Source: Micromonospora sp. RHAY321 (GTDB lineage Bacteria > Actinomycetota > Actinomycetes > Mycobacteriales > Micromonosporaceae). From it: a DNA stretch of 64,000 nt. Under the pieces are notes generated by a model. The model made no database searches, was not told where the DNA came from, and was given only the letters and a program-made list of their open reading frames with translations. This document shows positions 35,523 to 43,630 of this stretch, in pieces (the first letter of the stretch is position 1; the number at the start of each line of letters is the position of its first letter). Both the position numbers and the translations under genes were made by a program. The stretch spans positions 310,001 to 374,000 of the forward strand of contig NZ_JAMHIW010000002.1 in NCBI RefSeq assembly GCF_023896955.1, in the 5' to 3' direction.

Positions 35523-36500
35523 TCAGTAGCGGCCACCTTCCGGCGCGGGCAGCGCGTCGAGGTCGGCCAGGTCCTCGGCGCTGAGCCGCACGTCGCCGGC
35601 CGCACAGTTGTCCACCAGGTACCGGGGCGTCTTGGTGCCGGGGATCGGAACGACGTGGCGGCCCTGGGCCACCACCCAGGCCAGCGCGACCTGCGCGGGG
35701 CTGACACCGGCCCGGTCGGCGATCTCGCGGACCCGGCCGACGATGGCGAGGTTGGCACGCAGCGCGTCCTGCTGGAACCGCGGCAGACCGCGTCGGAAGT
35801 CGTCGGCGGGCAGATCGTCGAACGAGGTGAACCGGCCGGCGAGGAACCCTCGGCCCAGCGGGGAGAACGGCAGGAAGCCGATGCCCTGCTGCGCGCAGTA
35901 CGGCAGCACCTCGGCCAACGGGTCGCGCGTCCACAGGGACAGCTCGGACTGCACCGACGCCACCGGGTGCACCGCCTGGGCCCGTGCGATCTGGGCCACC
36001 GTCACCTCGGACAGGCCGAGATGCCGGGCCTTGCCCGCCGCCACGACCTCCGCCACCGCACCCCACGACTCCTCGATCGGCACGTCCGGGTCGACCCGGT
36101 GCAGCTGGTAGAGGTCGACGTGGTCGGTGCCGAGCCGGCGCAGGCTGGCGTCGATCGCCGCCCTGATGTGCTCCGGACGGCCGTTGTTGCCGATGGTCGG
36201 TGAGTTGCCGGGGCCGCCGGTGGGGGAGGTGACCACCAGCCCGACCTTGGTGGCCAGGACGGCCCGCTCCCGGTGGCCGCCGGCCAACGCCCGACCGACC
36301 AGCTCCTCGTTGGTGTACGGCCCGTACACGTCGGACGTGTCGATCAGCGTGGCGCCCAGGTCCAGCGCCTGTCGGATGACCGAGATCGACGTGTCGTCGT
36401 CCCGGGGGCCGGTGATGTCGTAACCGTGGCTCATGCCCATGCACCCGAGGCCGATGACGCCGACCTCGGGACCCGCACTGCCCAGCGTGGTGGTTCGCAT
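35523..36500 (-). CDS. Aldo/keto reductase
   Basis: 325 residues, YccK/AKR13-like. Tetrad: Asp and Tyr in LIDTSDVYGPYTNEELVG, Lys in RAVLATKVG, His in VDLYQLHRVD. NADPH site residues lie in the C-terminal VPIPGTKTPRYL. It reduces aldehydes or ketones in the cytoplasm. It is convergent with the DUF2071 gene (49-bp gap) and divergent from the RibD-like gene at 36645 (144-bp gap). Confidence 0.92.
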   Translation of the reverse strand: MRTTTLGSAGPEVGVIGLGCMGMSHGYDITGPRDDDTSISVIRQALDLGATLIDTSDVYGPYTNEELVGRALAGGHRERAVLATKVGLVVTSPTGGPGNSPTIGNNGRPEHIRAAIDASLRRLGTDHVDLYQLHRVDPDVPIEESWGAVAEVVAAGKARHLGLSEVTVAQIARAQAVHPVASVQSELSLWTRDPLAEVLPYCAQQGIGFLPFSPLGRGFLAGRFTSFDDLPADDFRRGLPRFQQDALRANLAIVGRVREIADRAGVSPAQVALAWVVAQGRHVVPIPGTKTPRYLVDNCAAGDVRLSAEDLADLDALPAPEGGRY

Positions 36501-36644
36501 GCGCCCACGCTACGACCGGCTCGGGCAGCCGGCACGAACGGCATGCTCATTTCTCGGGCGGACGTGTCGAGGGCGGTGGTGCCGGGTTCGACCACAGAAT
36601 GAGGGCCGGGTTGGCCACGCTGACAGAGACCAGGGAGTGGATCG

Positions 36645-37247
36645 ATGACGAAGGTGACGACCGGGGCGACGATGTCATTGGACGGCTACATCGCCGACCC
36701 GTCCCACGGTGGCTTCGAGTACCTGTTCCAGTGGTACGAGAACGGCGACGTCGAGACGCCGACGGCCCATCCCGACCTGACGTTCCGGACCTCCGCCGTG
36801 AGCGCGCGGCACCTGCGCGATCTCACCGAGCGGACCGGCGCGCTGGTGGTCGGTCGGCGGCTCTTCGACATGACCAACGGATGGGGCGGCCGGCATCCGC
36901 TGGACGTGCCCGTGGTGGTCGTCACGCACAGCGTGCCGGACGGTTGGGAGCCGGAGAACGACTCGTTCGTCTTCGTGACCGACGGCATCGACAGCGCGAT
37001 CGCGCGGGCGAAGACGATCGCCGGCGCCAAGGAGGTCGGCGTCAACGGCGGGACGATCGCCGCCCAGGTGATCCAGGCCGGGCTGCTCGACGAGGTGCAC
37101 GTCGACCTCGTCCCGGTTCTGCTCGGTGACGGCATCCCGCTCTTCGCCGACCTGAAGATCGCGCCACTCCAACTGGACGGGCCCATCAGCGTCGTCGAGG
37201 GCACCGGGGTCACCCACCTGGCCTACCGGGTGCGCCCGGCGGCCTGA
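36645..37247 (+). CDS. RibD C-terminal/DHFR-like reductase
   Basis: 200 residues. DHFR-like fold of the RibD_C family: TTGATMSLDGYIADP at the start, GALVVGRRLFDMTNGWGG, NGGTIAAQVIQAGLLDEVHVDLVPVLLGDG near the end. Such stand-alone proteins are NADPH-dependent reductases of unknown substrate. A weak ribosome site precedes ATG 36645. A second, more distant relative is at 38980. A terminator follows 2 bp after the stop. Confidence 0.88.
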   Translation: MTKVTTGATMSLDGYIADPSHGGFEYLFQWYENGDVETPTAHPDLTFRTSAVSARHLRDLTERTGALVVGRRLFDMTNGWGGRHPLDVPVVVVTHSVPDGWEPENDSFVFVTDGIDSAIARAKTIAGAKEVGVNGGTIAAQVIQAGLLDEVHVDLVPVLLGDGIPLFADLKIAPLQLDGPISVVEGTGVTHLAYRVRPAA

Positions 37248-37249
37248 CA

Positions 37250-37284
37250 CACCCGGGTCGGTCCGGCCCGGGCCGACCCGGGTG
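37250..37284 (+). terminator. Hairpin terminator
   Basis: CACCCGGGTCGG (37250-37261) pairs perfectly with CCGACCCGGGTG (37273-37284) around 11 nt, right after the RibD-like gene. Confidence 0.8.
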
Positions 37285-37297
37285 GCCGTCGCCGCCA

Positions 37298-37324
37298 TAC
37301 AATCGATGATGTTCACTGTCAGTG
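37298..37324 (+). promoter_or_regulatory. Promoter-like -10 and palindrome before the TPR-like gene
   Basis: TACAAT (37298-37303) is a near-consensus -10 box, the expected start point being ~37310. CACTG-T-CAGTG (37314-37324) is a perfect palindrome just downstream of that point, a possible operator. The next gene starts at 37356 or 37368. No matching -35 is visible because that position lies in the preceding terminator. Confidence 0.4.
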
Positions 37325-37355
37325 GCGGGGGCATGGCAGACGGCTACCGGCGAGG

Positions 37356-38231
37356 GTGGTGCGGGAGATGGGACCGGACGAGCGGGAACGGCTGTTCGAG
37401 CGGGCGCGGGAGCTGTCGACGCGGCAGGGGACCTGGGCCGAGGCGGACCGTCTGTGGGTCCAGGTGATCGACGCCTACCGGCGGGCCGTGCAGGGTCCGG
37501 GCCGGGCGGACCGGCATGATCAGCAGCAGTTGGCCCGGGCGTTGTGGCGGCGCGGGATGCTGTTGTCCGCGCGCGGCCGGGCCGCCGACGGGATGGCACC
37601 CGGCGGTGAGGCGGTCACCATCTTCGAGCGGGTGAACGACGCGGTGGCGGCCGAGGGTGGGAACGTGGCCGACCCGCCACGGGATGAGGCCCTCGCAGAG
37701 CTGATCACCGCCCTGGTGGACCTGGCGGAGGTCGCGTTCGCCGCCGGCCAGCCCGCCACCCGCATGGAGTTGGTGGAGCGAGCCGTCGCGGTGGGCCTGC
37801 TCACCGTCTCGCCGCCGTCCGCCGGGCCGGCCACCAGGGAGGCGATGGGCACCGCGTACCACAACCAGGCGACCGCGTTGCTGCACCAGGCGGTCACGCG
37901 GCCCGCCTCGGACGACGTCATCCGCGAGGCCGCGCTCGCCGCGTCGCGGGCCTGCGAGCTGCGCCAGAAGCTGATGGACCCGCTGCGCCCGCTCAGTCTA
38001 TGGGAGATGGCCAACACCTACGGGGTCTACGCGCAGTGCCTGGCACTGATCCGCGACTTCGACCGCGCCGACATGGTGCTGGGGCTCGGCAACCGGCTGG
38101 TGGAGCTGCTGGGGCCGGCAGGCGCACAGCCCGCCCTGAAGTTGCGCGTGGCGGCGCAGATGGTGGCCCGGGAGAGGGCGACGTCCCGAGGTTCGGCCGG
38201 CTCACGTCGCTGGGGGTGGCGGAGGCGCTGA
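37356..38231 (+). CDS. Hypothetical TPR-like helical protein
   Basis: 291 residues from GTG 37356; ATG 37368 is an alternative. I do not recognise a named family. The sequence is almost all alpha-helical with TPR-like spacing (LARALWRRGMLLSARGRAADGMAPGGEAV, YHNQATALLHQAV, NTYGVYAQCLALIRDFDRADMVL), resembling the C-terminal repeats of SARP/NB-ARC proteins. No signal peptide. The last ~20 residues (ERATSRGSAGSRR...) turn Arg/Ser-rich and look unlike the rest. A 34-bp segment at codons 226-236 recurs inverted just past the stop (38249-38282), so the 3' end may have been rearranged. Confidence 0.6.
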   Translation: MVREMGPDERERLFERARELSTRQGTWAEADRLWVQVIDAYRRAVQGPGRADRHDQQQLARALWRRGMLLSARGRAADGMAPGGEAVTIFERVNDAVAAEGGNVADPPRDEALAELITALVDLAEVAFAAGQPATRMELVERAVAVGLLTVSPPSAGPATREAMGTAYHNQATALLHQAVTRPASDDVIREAALAASRACELRQKLMDPLRPLSLWEMANTYGVYAQCLALIRDFDRADMVLGLGNRLVELLGPAGAQPALKLRVAAQMVARERATSRGSAGSRRWGWRRR

Positions 38232-38282
38232 CCCCGGGCCGGCGAGGTGGTCGAAGTCGCGGATCAGTCCCAGGCACTGCGC
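38031..38282. repeat. 34-bp inverted repeat pair flanking 184 bp
   Basis: Left arm 38031-38064 (begins GCGCAGTGCCTGG) and right arm 38249-38282 are reverse complements at 33 of 34 positions. The left arm codes AQCLALIRDFD in the TPR-like gene; the right arm is downstream of its stop and would read AQCLGLIRDFD on the minus strand. Inversion of the 184-bp centre would keep the frame and replace the C-terminus by a short tail (HLAGPGSAPP...) ending in TGA. Confidence 0.75.
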
Positions 38283-38329
38283 CTCGCCGCGACCGCGACC
38301 ACCGCCGGCCGAGGCGTTATCCTGCGCGC

Positions 38330-38872
38330 GTGGAGGTCACGACGGAGGGCGAGCGGCTGGCCGCCGACCTCGGTCGGTGGCTGGACGACCTGACCTTCGT
38401 CGACCTGGACGCCGACGAGGTCACCACGCGGGTGATCGAGTCGGTGGTGCGGTGGGCCGAGGCCCAGGGCTGGCGGGTCTACCGGCGCGCGCCCAGCGTC
38501 CTGCCGCTGCCACCACCGCTGGAGCAGCGGCACTCGGTCCTCGACGTGGCGTGCGCCCGCCCCGACGGCCCGCCGGTCGTCGTGGAGGTCGACCACACCG
38601 ACCGGGCGCGGACGGTGCAGAAACTGCGGGCGGAGGCGGACGCCGGTCGGATTCCGCTCTGGGTGCGCTGGGGGACCGGACGCTTCACCGTGCCCCCGCC
38701 GCCGGTACGGATGGTGACCGTCGAGGTGACCCGGCGTGCCGGGCCGGCGGGGCGCGGACGGCTGCACAGCCGCACCGGCGACCGCCCCGCGCCAGCTCAC
38801 TCGGCCGGTGGCGGCACGGCGGCCGCGCAGGCGCTCCCGATCCCGCTGACCGAGCCGGAGCAGCCGGTCTGA
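38330..38872 (+). CDS. Hypothetical protein with possible nuclease-like core
   Basis: 180 residues from GTG 38330. No family is recognised. The core reads LEQRHSVLDVAC...PPVVVEVDHTDRARTVQKL: an Asp, then a hydrophobic strand with VEVD, then a helix, a spacing reminiscent of PD-(D/E)xK nuclease-like folds. The usual Lys in the (D/E)xK triad is not obvious, so activity is uncertain. The C-terminal ~50 residues are Pro/Ala/Arg-rich and likely unstructured. Cytoplasmic. It lies between the inverted-repeat arm and the SARP operator. Confidence 0.5.
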   Translation: MEVTTEGERLAADLGRWLDDLTFVDLDADEVTTRVIESVVRWAEAQGWRVYRRAPSVLPLPPPLEQRHSVLDVACARPDGPPVVVEVDHTDRARTVQKLRAEADAGRIPLWVRWGTGRFTVPPPPVRMVTVEVTRRAGPAGRGRLHSRTGDRPAPAHSAGGGTAAAQALPIPLTEPEQPV

Positions 38873-38893
38873 CCGACGCGCTTCCGGGCGCCG

Positions 38894-38922
38894 TGAAGGG
38901 CACCTGAAGCGAATCGTAAGCG
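38894..38922 (+). promoter_or_regulatory. SARP operator: three heptads at 11-bp spacing
   Basis: TGAAGGG (38894), TGAAGCG (38905) and GTAAGCG (38916) start exactly 11 bp apart with 4-bp spacers. That is the geometry bound by SARP/OmpR-type activators. A CAAGGT box (38931-38936) begins 8 bp past the last heptad, the usual -10 distance in SARP promoters. The RibD-like gene follows at 38980, and the SARP gene itself is convergent with it. Confidence 0.8.
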
Positions 38923-38979
38923 GCAGCCGGCAAGGTTCTGGGTGTCACCGGAGAGCACCACGACAACCAGGAGATCCCG

Positions 38980-39534
38980 ATGCGCAAGCTCATCAACTCG
39001 ACCTACATCACCCTCGACGGCGTCATCGAGAACCCCATGTGGACCGGGCCGTACTTCGACGAGGAGGCCGCCGCCTTCGCCGGTGCCCAGACGGACGGGG
39101 CCGACGCGATGCTGATGGGCCGGGCCACCTACGACGGCATGTCCGTCGCCTGGCCGAGCATGGACGAGAGCGACCCCAGCACCGGCGCCGCCTACTTCAA
39201 CAACGTCAAGAAGTACGTCGCCTCGACCACCCTGACCAACCCCACCTGGAACAACACGGAGGTGCTCCAGGGCGACCTGGTCGAGGCGGTCAGGAAGCTC
39301 AAGTCGCAGGACGGCAAGGACATCATCCAGTACGGCTACGGCTCGGTCACCGCGCAGCTGGTCAAGGCGGGCCTGGTCGACGAGGTCCGGTTCTGGATCA
39401 CCCCGGTGCTGGAGGGTGGCGCCAACCTGACCGCACCGTTGGCGGAGTTCAAGGCGTCGTTCGAGCTGATCGACACCCGGGTGCACAAGAGCGGCGTGAT
39501 CATCGCCTCGTACCGGCCGAAGACGGCCGCCTGA
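38980..39534 (+). CDS. RibD C-terminal/DHFR-like reductase, SARP-controlled
   Basis: 184 residues, with AGGAG before ATG 38980. The DHFR-like pattern is STYITLDGVIENPMWTG, GADAMLMGRATYDGM, DIIQYGYGSVTAQLVKAGLVDEVRFWITPVLEGG. It is probably an NAD(P)H reductase; substrate unknown. Its promoter carries the heptad array at 38894-38922, nearly the same as that in front of the SARP gene, so it should be activated by the SARP protein at 39543. It is convergent with that gene, stops 8 bp apart. Confidence 0.88.
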   Translation: MRKLINSTYITLDGVIENPMWTGPYFDEEAAAFAGAQTDGADAMLMGRATYDGMSVAWPSMDESDPSTGAAYFNNVKKYVASTTLTNPTWNNTEVLQGDLVEAVRKLKSQDGKDIIQYGYGSVTAQLVKAGLVDEVRFWITPVLEGGANLTAPLAEFKASFELIDTRVHKSGVIIASYRPKTAA

Positions 39535-39542
39535 GCATCTGA

Positions 39543-42500
39543 TCAGAGCTGGGCCCGGGCCTCGCCCGGGCTCAGCTTCGTGCCCTCGGCGACCAGGGCG
39601 TCGAAGCGTTCCCGCCCCAGGGCGGCCAGCACCCGCGCGGTCACCCGGTCGATGTCGTCGCGTTCCGCCGGGGAGGCCGGGGCCCGCACCGCGAGCCGGG
39701 CGGCGACTGCGGCGCCCAGCAGGCGGGCGGCGACCTCGGGGGAGCGCACCGCCGACGCCATCCCCTCCAGGGTGATGACCGCGTCCCGTGGGATCGCCAT
39801 CGCCTCGGCGGCGTCGAACGCCTCGACGTGCAGGGCCAGCGCGGCGTCCGGGTCACCGGCCAGCTCGACCGCGTGGCCCAGCTCGACCAGGATCATGGGC
39901 AGGTAGAGGGCGGGCTGCGTCTCGCCGCGTCCCTGCTCGACGAGGCGGGTGAGGTGGGTTACGGCCACGTCGAGCTTGCCGTCGCGGCGGGCCGCCAGCC
40001 CGAGGCTCATCTCCGCGAAGACCAGCGCACTGGGGATCGCCTGCTCCACCGCAAGTTGGTATGCGCGCTCGGCCAACTCCCGACCCTGCGCGTAGTCGCG
40101 GGTCTGCACCGCGAGCCACGCCAGCCACGACAGTTCGGTGCACACCTGCGGCCACAGCGCCAGCTCCTCGGCCCACCGCAGCCCCTCCCGGTGCAGGGCG
40201 GCGGCGCGTTCCTGCTCGCCGCGCATGTCGGCCAGCCCACCCACCCACTCGGTCGCCTGGAGCCGGCCCCACCGGTCCCCGATGCTGGCGAACAGCGCGG
40301 CGCTGCGGGTCGCGGCGTGCTCCAGCGTGGCCTGGTCGCCGTTGGCGTGCGCGATCTTCGCCCGGGAACTGAGCACCGCCGCCTCGGTCCACGGGTCGGC
40401 GGCCGCGGCGGGCAGCAGCTCCGACGCCAGGGCCAGGTCGCTGTGTTCGATCACCGCGTTGGCCGCGAACCAGGCGGCGCGGCCGTCCGGGTCGCCGGCC
40501 AGCGCGGCGCGAACCTCGGCCGCCGCGATCGGCTCGCCCTGCAACAGCGCGAAACCGACCCGCCAGGCCGCGGCTCGGGCCTCCTGCGCCGGGTCACCGG
40601 GCGTCGCCAACGCCCGTCGGGCCTCGGTGAGCTGGCCGCGCAGATACCAGTACCAGCTCAGCGCGACGGCCAGCCGCAACCCGCCGCCGTGGAGCAGCGC
40701 CGAGCGCAGGTTCGCCGTCTCCGCGTCCAGCAGTGCCAGCCACCGCTGCTGGTCGGCGCCGCGCAACCGCGGATCGGCGCGTTCGGCCAGCTCCGTGTAG
40801 TACGCGGCGTGCCGCGCGCGTGCCTCGTCGGCGTCGGTCAGCCGGGCCAGGCAGAAGGCGGCGACCGATTCGAGCAGCCGGTAGCGTGGGCTGACGCCGG
40901 AGTCGTCCAACACGACCAGTGACCGGTCCACGAGCCGGGCCAGGGTGTCGAGGTCGGTCCGGCAGACCCGCTCGGCGGCCTCCGGGGTGCAGCCGTCACT
41001 GAACACCGCGAGCCGCGCGAGCATCCGCTGGTCGGGCTCGTCCAGCAGCTCCCAGCTCCAGCCGATGACCGCGGTCAGTGTCCGCTGCCGTGGCGGGACG
41101 TCCCGCTGCTGGGTGGTGAGCAGCTGGAAGCGGTCGTCGAGGCGGTCCACCACCCCCCGCACTCCCAGGGCGCGGACGCGGGTCGCGGCCAGCTCCAGTG
41201 CCAGCGGCAGCCCGTCGAGGCGGCGGCAGAGCTGGGCCACGGCGGGTGCGGTCCGGCCGTCGAGGCGGAAACCGCGCTGCTGCGCGGCGGCGCGGGCGGC
41301 GAACAACCGGGCCGCCGCCGAGCGCCGGACCGCGTCCAGGTCGCCGTCCTCCGGCACGGACAGTGGGGGTACCTCCCAGAGCAGCTCCCCGGTCAGGCCG
41401 AGCGGTTCCCGGCTGGTGGCCAGCACGCTCACCCCGGGAGCGTCCCGCAGCAGCTGGGCCACCAGCTCGGCGACCGGCTCGATCACGTGCTCGCAGTTGT
41501 CGAGCACGAGCAGCAGCTGTCGGTGCCGCAGCGCGGCGACGAGCCGATCCACGGCGGACAGGCTCGTGCCGGCGGTTTCGCGGGTGTCCAGCGCGCCGAG
41601 CACCTGCTCGGCGACGCGCGGGTCGCCCGCCGGCAGCGGGGCCAGCTCGACCAGTTGGACACCGTCCGGAAAGGACTGGCTGCGGGCCGTCTCGGTGGCC
41701 AGCCGGGTCTTGCCGACGCCGCCCGGCCCGACCAGCGTGACCAGCCTCTGCCGGGGCAGCAGGTCGCGCAGCTCGGTGAGCGCCTCGGCCCGCCCGACCA
41801 GCTCGTCGAGCTGGGCCGGCAGGCTGTTGCGGATGATCGCGGCCTTTGGCGGCGCGCTCAGAGCGGCGTCCTGTTCGAGGATCTTCCGGTGCAGGGCGAC
41901 CAGCTCCGGCCCCGGATCGAGGCCCAACTCGTCGGCGAGCCGGTCGCGCAGGTCGGCGTAGCTGTCCAGCGCCTCGGACTGGCGGCCGGCCGCGTACAGA
42001 GCGCGGAGCTGCACCGCCCGCAGGCCCTCGTGCAGCGGATGCCGGGCCACCAGCTCCGCGAGGTCGGCGGCGGCCAGGTCGTGCTCGCCCCGGGCCACCC
42101 GCGCCCCGGCCAGCCGCTCGTGTACGGCGAGACGCTGCTCGGCCAGCCGGGTCGCCTCCGCGCGGACGAACTCCGCGTCGGCCACGTCGGCGTACGCGTC
42201 GCCGCGCCACAGCCCGAGGGCCTCGGTCAGCCGGTCGACGTCGGTGCACCGGGCCAGCTCGGCGAACCGGTCGGCGTCGACCGCGCCGGCCCGCAGCAGG
42301 TAACCGGGCGACCGGGACTCGACCAGCTCGCGGGCACCCGGCTCGGCGTCGTTGAGCGCCTTGCGCAACTGGGACACCCGCACCTGGAGGGCTCCGGTCG
42401 GGTTCGCGGGCGCGTCGTCGCCCCACAGGTCGTCGATGAGCCGGTCCGCCGAGACCACCTGGTTGCGGTTGGTCAGCAGGTCGGCCAGCAGCGCCCGCAC

Positions 42501-42584
42501 CTTGGTGCCGGGCACCACCACCGGCTCGCCGACGTCGGTGGTGACGGCGAGCGGCCCGAGCACCCCGAACTGCACGGCGGTCAT
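39543..42584 (-). CDS. Large SARP regulator (BTAD, NTPase, TPR)
   Basis: 1013 residues, AfsR-class. OmpR-like winged HTH at ~1-95 (LLTNRNQVVSADRLIDDLW, VRVSQLRKAL); BTAD helices ~100-245 (AYADVADAEFVRAEATRL, ADELGLDPGPELVALHRKIL); NB-ARC/STAND-type NTPase with P-loop GPGGVGKT (286-293) and Walker B LLLVLDNCEH; then HTH-like and TPR-type repeats to the end. It is a cytoplasmic ATP-dependent transcription activator. Its start lies 53 bp from the heptad array 42637-42665, so autoregulation with the divergent hydrolase is expected. It probably governs a local response rather than an antibiotic cluster, since no biosynthetic genes adjoin. Confidence 0.93.
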   Translation of the reverse strand: MTAVQFGVLGPLAVTTDVGEPVVVPGTKVRALLADLLTNRNQVVSADRLIDDLWGDDAPANPTGALQVRVSQLRKALNDAEPGARELVESRSPGYLLRAGAVDADRFAELARCTDVDRLTEALGLWRGDAYADVADAEFVRAEATRLAEQRLAVHERLAGARVARGEHDLAAADLAELVARHPLHEGLRAVQLRALYAAGRQSEALDSYADLRDRLADELGLDPGPELVALHRKILEQDAALSAPPKAAIIRNSLPAQLDELVGRAEALTELRDLLPRQRLVTLVGPGGVGKTRLATETARSQSFPDGVQLVELAPLPAGDPRVAEQVLGALDTRETAGTSLSAVDRLVAALRHRQLLLVLDNCEHVIEPVAELVAQLLRDAPGVSVLATSREPLGLTGELLWEVPPLSVPEDGDLDAVRRSAAARLFAARAAAQQRGFRLDGRTAPAVAQLCRRLDGLPLALELAATRVRALGVRGVVDRLDDRFQLLTTQQRDVPPRQRTLTAVIGWSWELLDEPDQRMLARLAVFSDGCTPEAAERVCRTDLDTLARLVDRSLVVLDDSGVSPRYRLLESVAAFCLARLTDADEARARHAAYYTELAERADPRLRGADQQRWLALLDAETANLRSALLHGGGLRLAVALSWYWYLRGQLTEARRALATPGDPAQEARAAAWRVGFALLQGEPIAAAEVRAALAGDPDGRAAWFAANAVIEHSDLALASELLPAAAADPWTEAAVLSSRAKIAHANGDQATLEHAATRSAALFASIGDRWGRLQATEWVGGLADMRGEQERAAALHREGLRWAEELALWPQVCTELSWLAWLAVQTRDYAQGRELAERAYQLAVEQAIPSALVFAEMSLGLAARRDGKLDVAVTHLTRLVEQGRGETQPALYLPMILVELGHAVELAGDPDAALALHVEAFDAAEAMAIPRDAVITLEGMASAVRSPEVAARLLGAAVAARLAVRAPASPAERDDIDRVTARVLAALGRERFDALVAEGTKLSPGEARAQL

Positions 42585-42636
42585 CCTAGAGCGTGTGGCG
42601 GACGTGCCCGGCCCGTCTGCCCCACGTCCCGAGGCG

Positions 42637-42665
42637 GTAAGGGGACCTGAAGGCGACCGTAAGCG
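42637..42665 (+). promoter_or_regulatory. SARP operator in the SARP/hydrolase divergent promoter
   Basis: GTAAGGG (42637), TGAAGGC (42648) and GTAAGCG (42659) repeat at exact 11-bp steps with spacers GACC/GACC. GACCGT (42674-42679), 8 bp further, has the A and T of a -10 box. The hydrolase ATG at 42686 follows 6 nt later, so its mRNA would be leaderless. The array matches the one at 38894-38922 in spacing, order and heptad sequence. Confidence 0.8.
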
Positions 42666-42685
42666 CCCCGGTGGACCGTGGGGAC

Positions 42686-43441
42686 ATGGATATCCACCAC
42701 GAATCGCACGGCAACGGCGAGGGCCGGCCGCTGGTACTGATCCACGGCGCGCTCTCCGGTATCGGCACCTCGTTCGGCACGATCCTGCCGTTCCTGGCGA
42801 AGACCCGCCGGGTCATCGCCGTCGAGTTGCAGGGCCACGGTCGTACCCCTGACGTCGATCGCCCTCTGACGGTGGAGCACTTCGCCGCCGACGTGGTCGA
42901 GCTGCTCGACCGCCTCGACATCGAGCGGGCGGACGTGTACGGCTGGAGCATGGGCGCGGCGGTCGCGCTGCGCCTCGGCACCGACCACCCCGACCGGATC
43001 GGGCGGCTGGTGCTCGCCTCGGTAAGCTTCGACGACGCCGGCCTGCACCCGGGGCTGCTCGACGGGATCCAGGATCTGCAACCGGAGCACCTGCACGGCT
43101 CGGAGTTCCACGAGGAGTACCTGCGGACCGCCCCGGACCCGGCGGGCTGGGCCAACCTGGTCACCAAGATGAAGGTGCTGGACGCGAACCTGCCGCAGTG
43201 GACTCCCGAGCAGATCCGCGCGCTGGCCGCGCCCACGATGATCGTGCTGGCCGACGCGGACATCGTCCAGCCCGAGCACGCGGTGCGAATGTTCCGGCTG
43301 CTCGGCGGTGCGGTGCCCGGGGATCTGACCGGTCTGCCGCCCTGCCGGCTGGCCATCCTGCCCGGCACCACCCACACGACGATCCCGCAGCGCGCGGACT
43401 GGCTCGCGCCGATGATCGACGAGTTCCTGAACGAGGTGTAG
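42686..43441 (+). CDS. Alpha/beta hydrolase, SARP-controlled
   Basis: 251 residues from ATG 42686, chosen since the predicted transcript start falls on it; GTG 42671 is an in-frame alternative. Oxyanion loop LIHGALSGIGTSFG, nucleophile Ser in YGWSMGAAVALRLG, acid in VLADADIVQP, His in LPGTTHTTIPQ. It is a cytoplasmic esterase- or lactonase-like enzyme; substrate unknown. It is divergent from the SARP gene and shares the heptad operator with it. Confidence 0.88.
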   Translation: MDIHHESHGNGEGRPLVLIHGALSGIGTSFGTILPFLAKTRRVIAVELQGHGRTPDVDRPLTVEHFAADVVELLDRLDIERADVYGWSMGAAVALRLGTDHPDRIGRLVLASVSFDDAGLHPGLLDGIQDLQPEHLHGSEFHEEYLRTAPDPAGWANLVTKMKVLDANLPQWTPEQIRALAAPTMIVLADADIVQPEHAVRMFRLLGGAVPGDLTGLPPCRLAILPGTTHTTIPQRADWLAPMIDEFLNEV

Positions 43442-43568
43442 GGGCGGACCGTCCACTCTCGCCGGCCCGATCCGAACTTCGCCGGTCCCGGTCATGGCGT
43501 GCGGCCGATTTACCAGGTAGAAACATGCCAACCCCTCCATCCGGCCCAACCGCCGCCCGGAGGGACAA

Positions 43569-43580
43569 GAGAGCGCTCTC
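43569..43580. promoter_or_regulatory. CebR-like LacI operator
   Basis: GAGAGCGCTCTC is a perfect 12-bp palindrome (with flanks A...A, 14-bp AGAGAGCGCTCTCA), the shape of the cellobiose regulator CebR box TGGGAGCGCTCCCA. It lies 51 bp before the beta-helix gene start. No LacI gene is adjacent; the two in this window have different candidate sites. Confidence 0.6.
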
Positions 43581-43630
43581 ACGCCCCAGCTGGCCGGAGC
43601 ACGTTCCGGCCGGCGGAGAGGACGAACCGC

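Noticed and set aside
34349..36444. Minus-strand frames opposite the HTH_42 and DUF2071 genes and in another frame of the aldo/keto reductase
   Set aside because: They share no motif with known families and overlap better-supported genes in full.
36645..39534. Two RibD/DHFR-like genes read as a tandem duplication
   Set aside because: The two proteins differ in length and motifs and only one has the SARP site, so an old family relation is more likely than a recent duplication.
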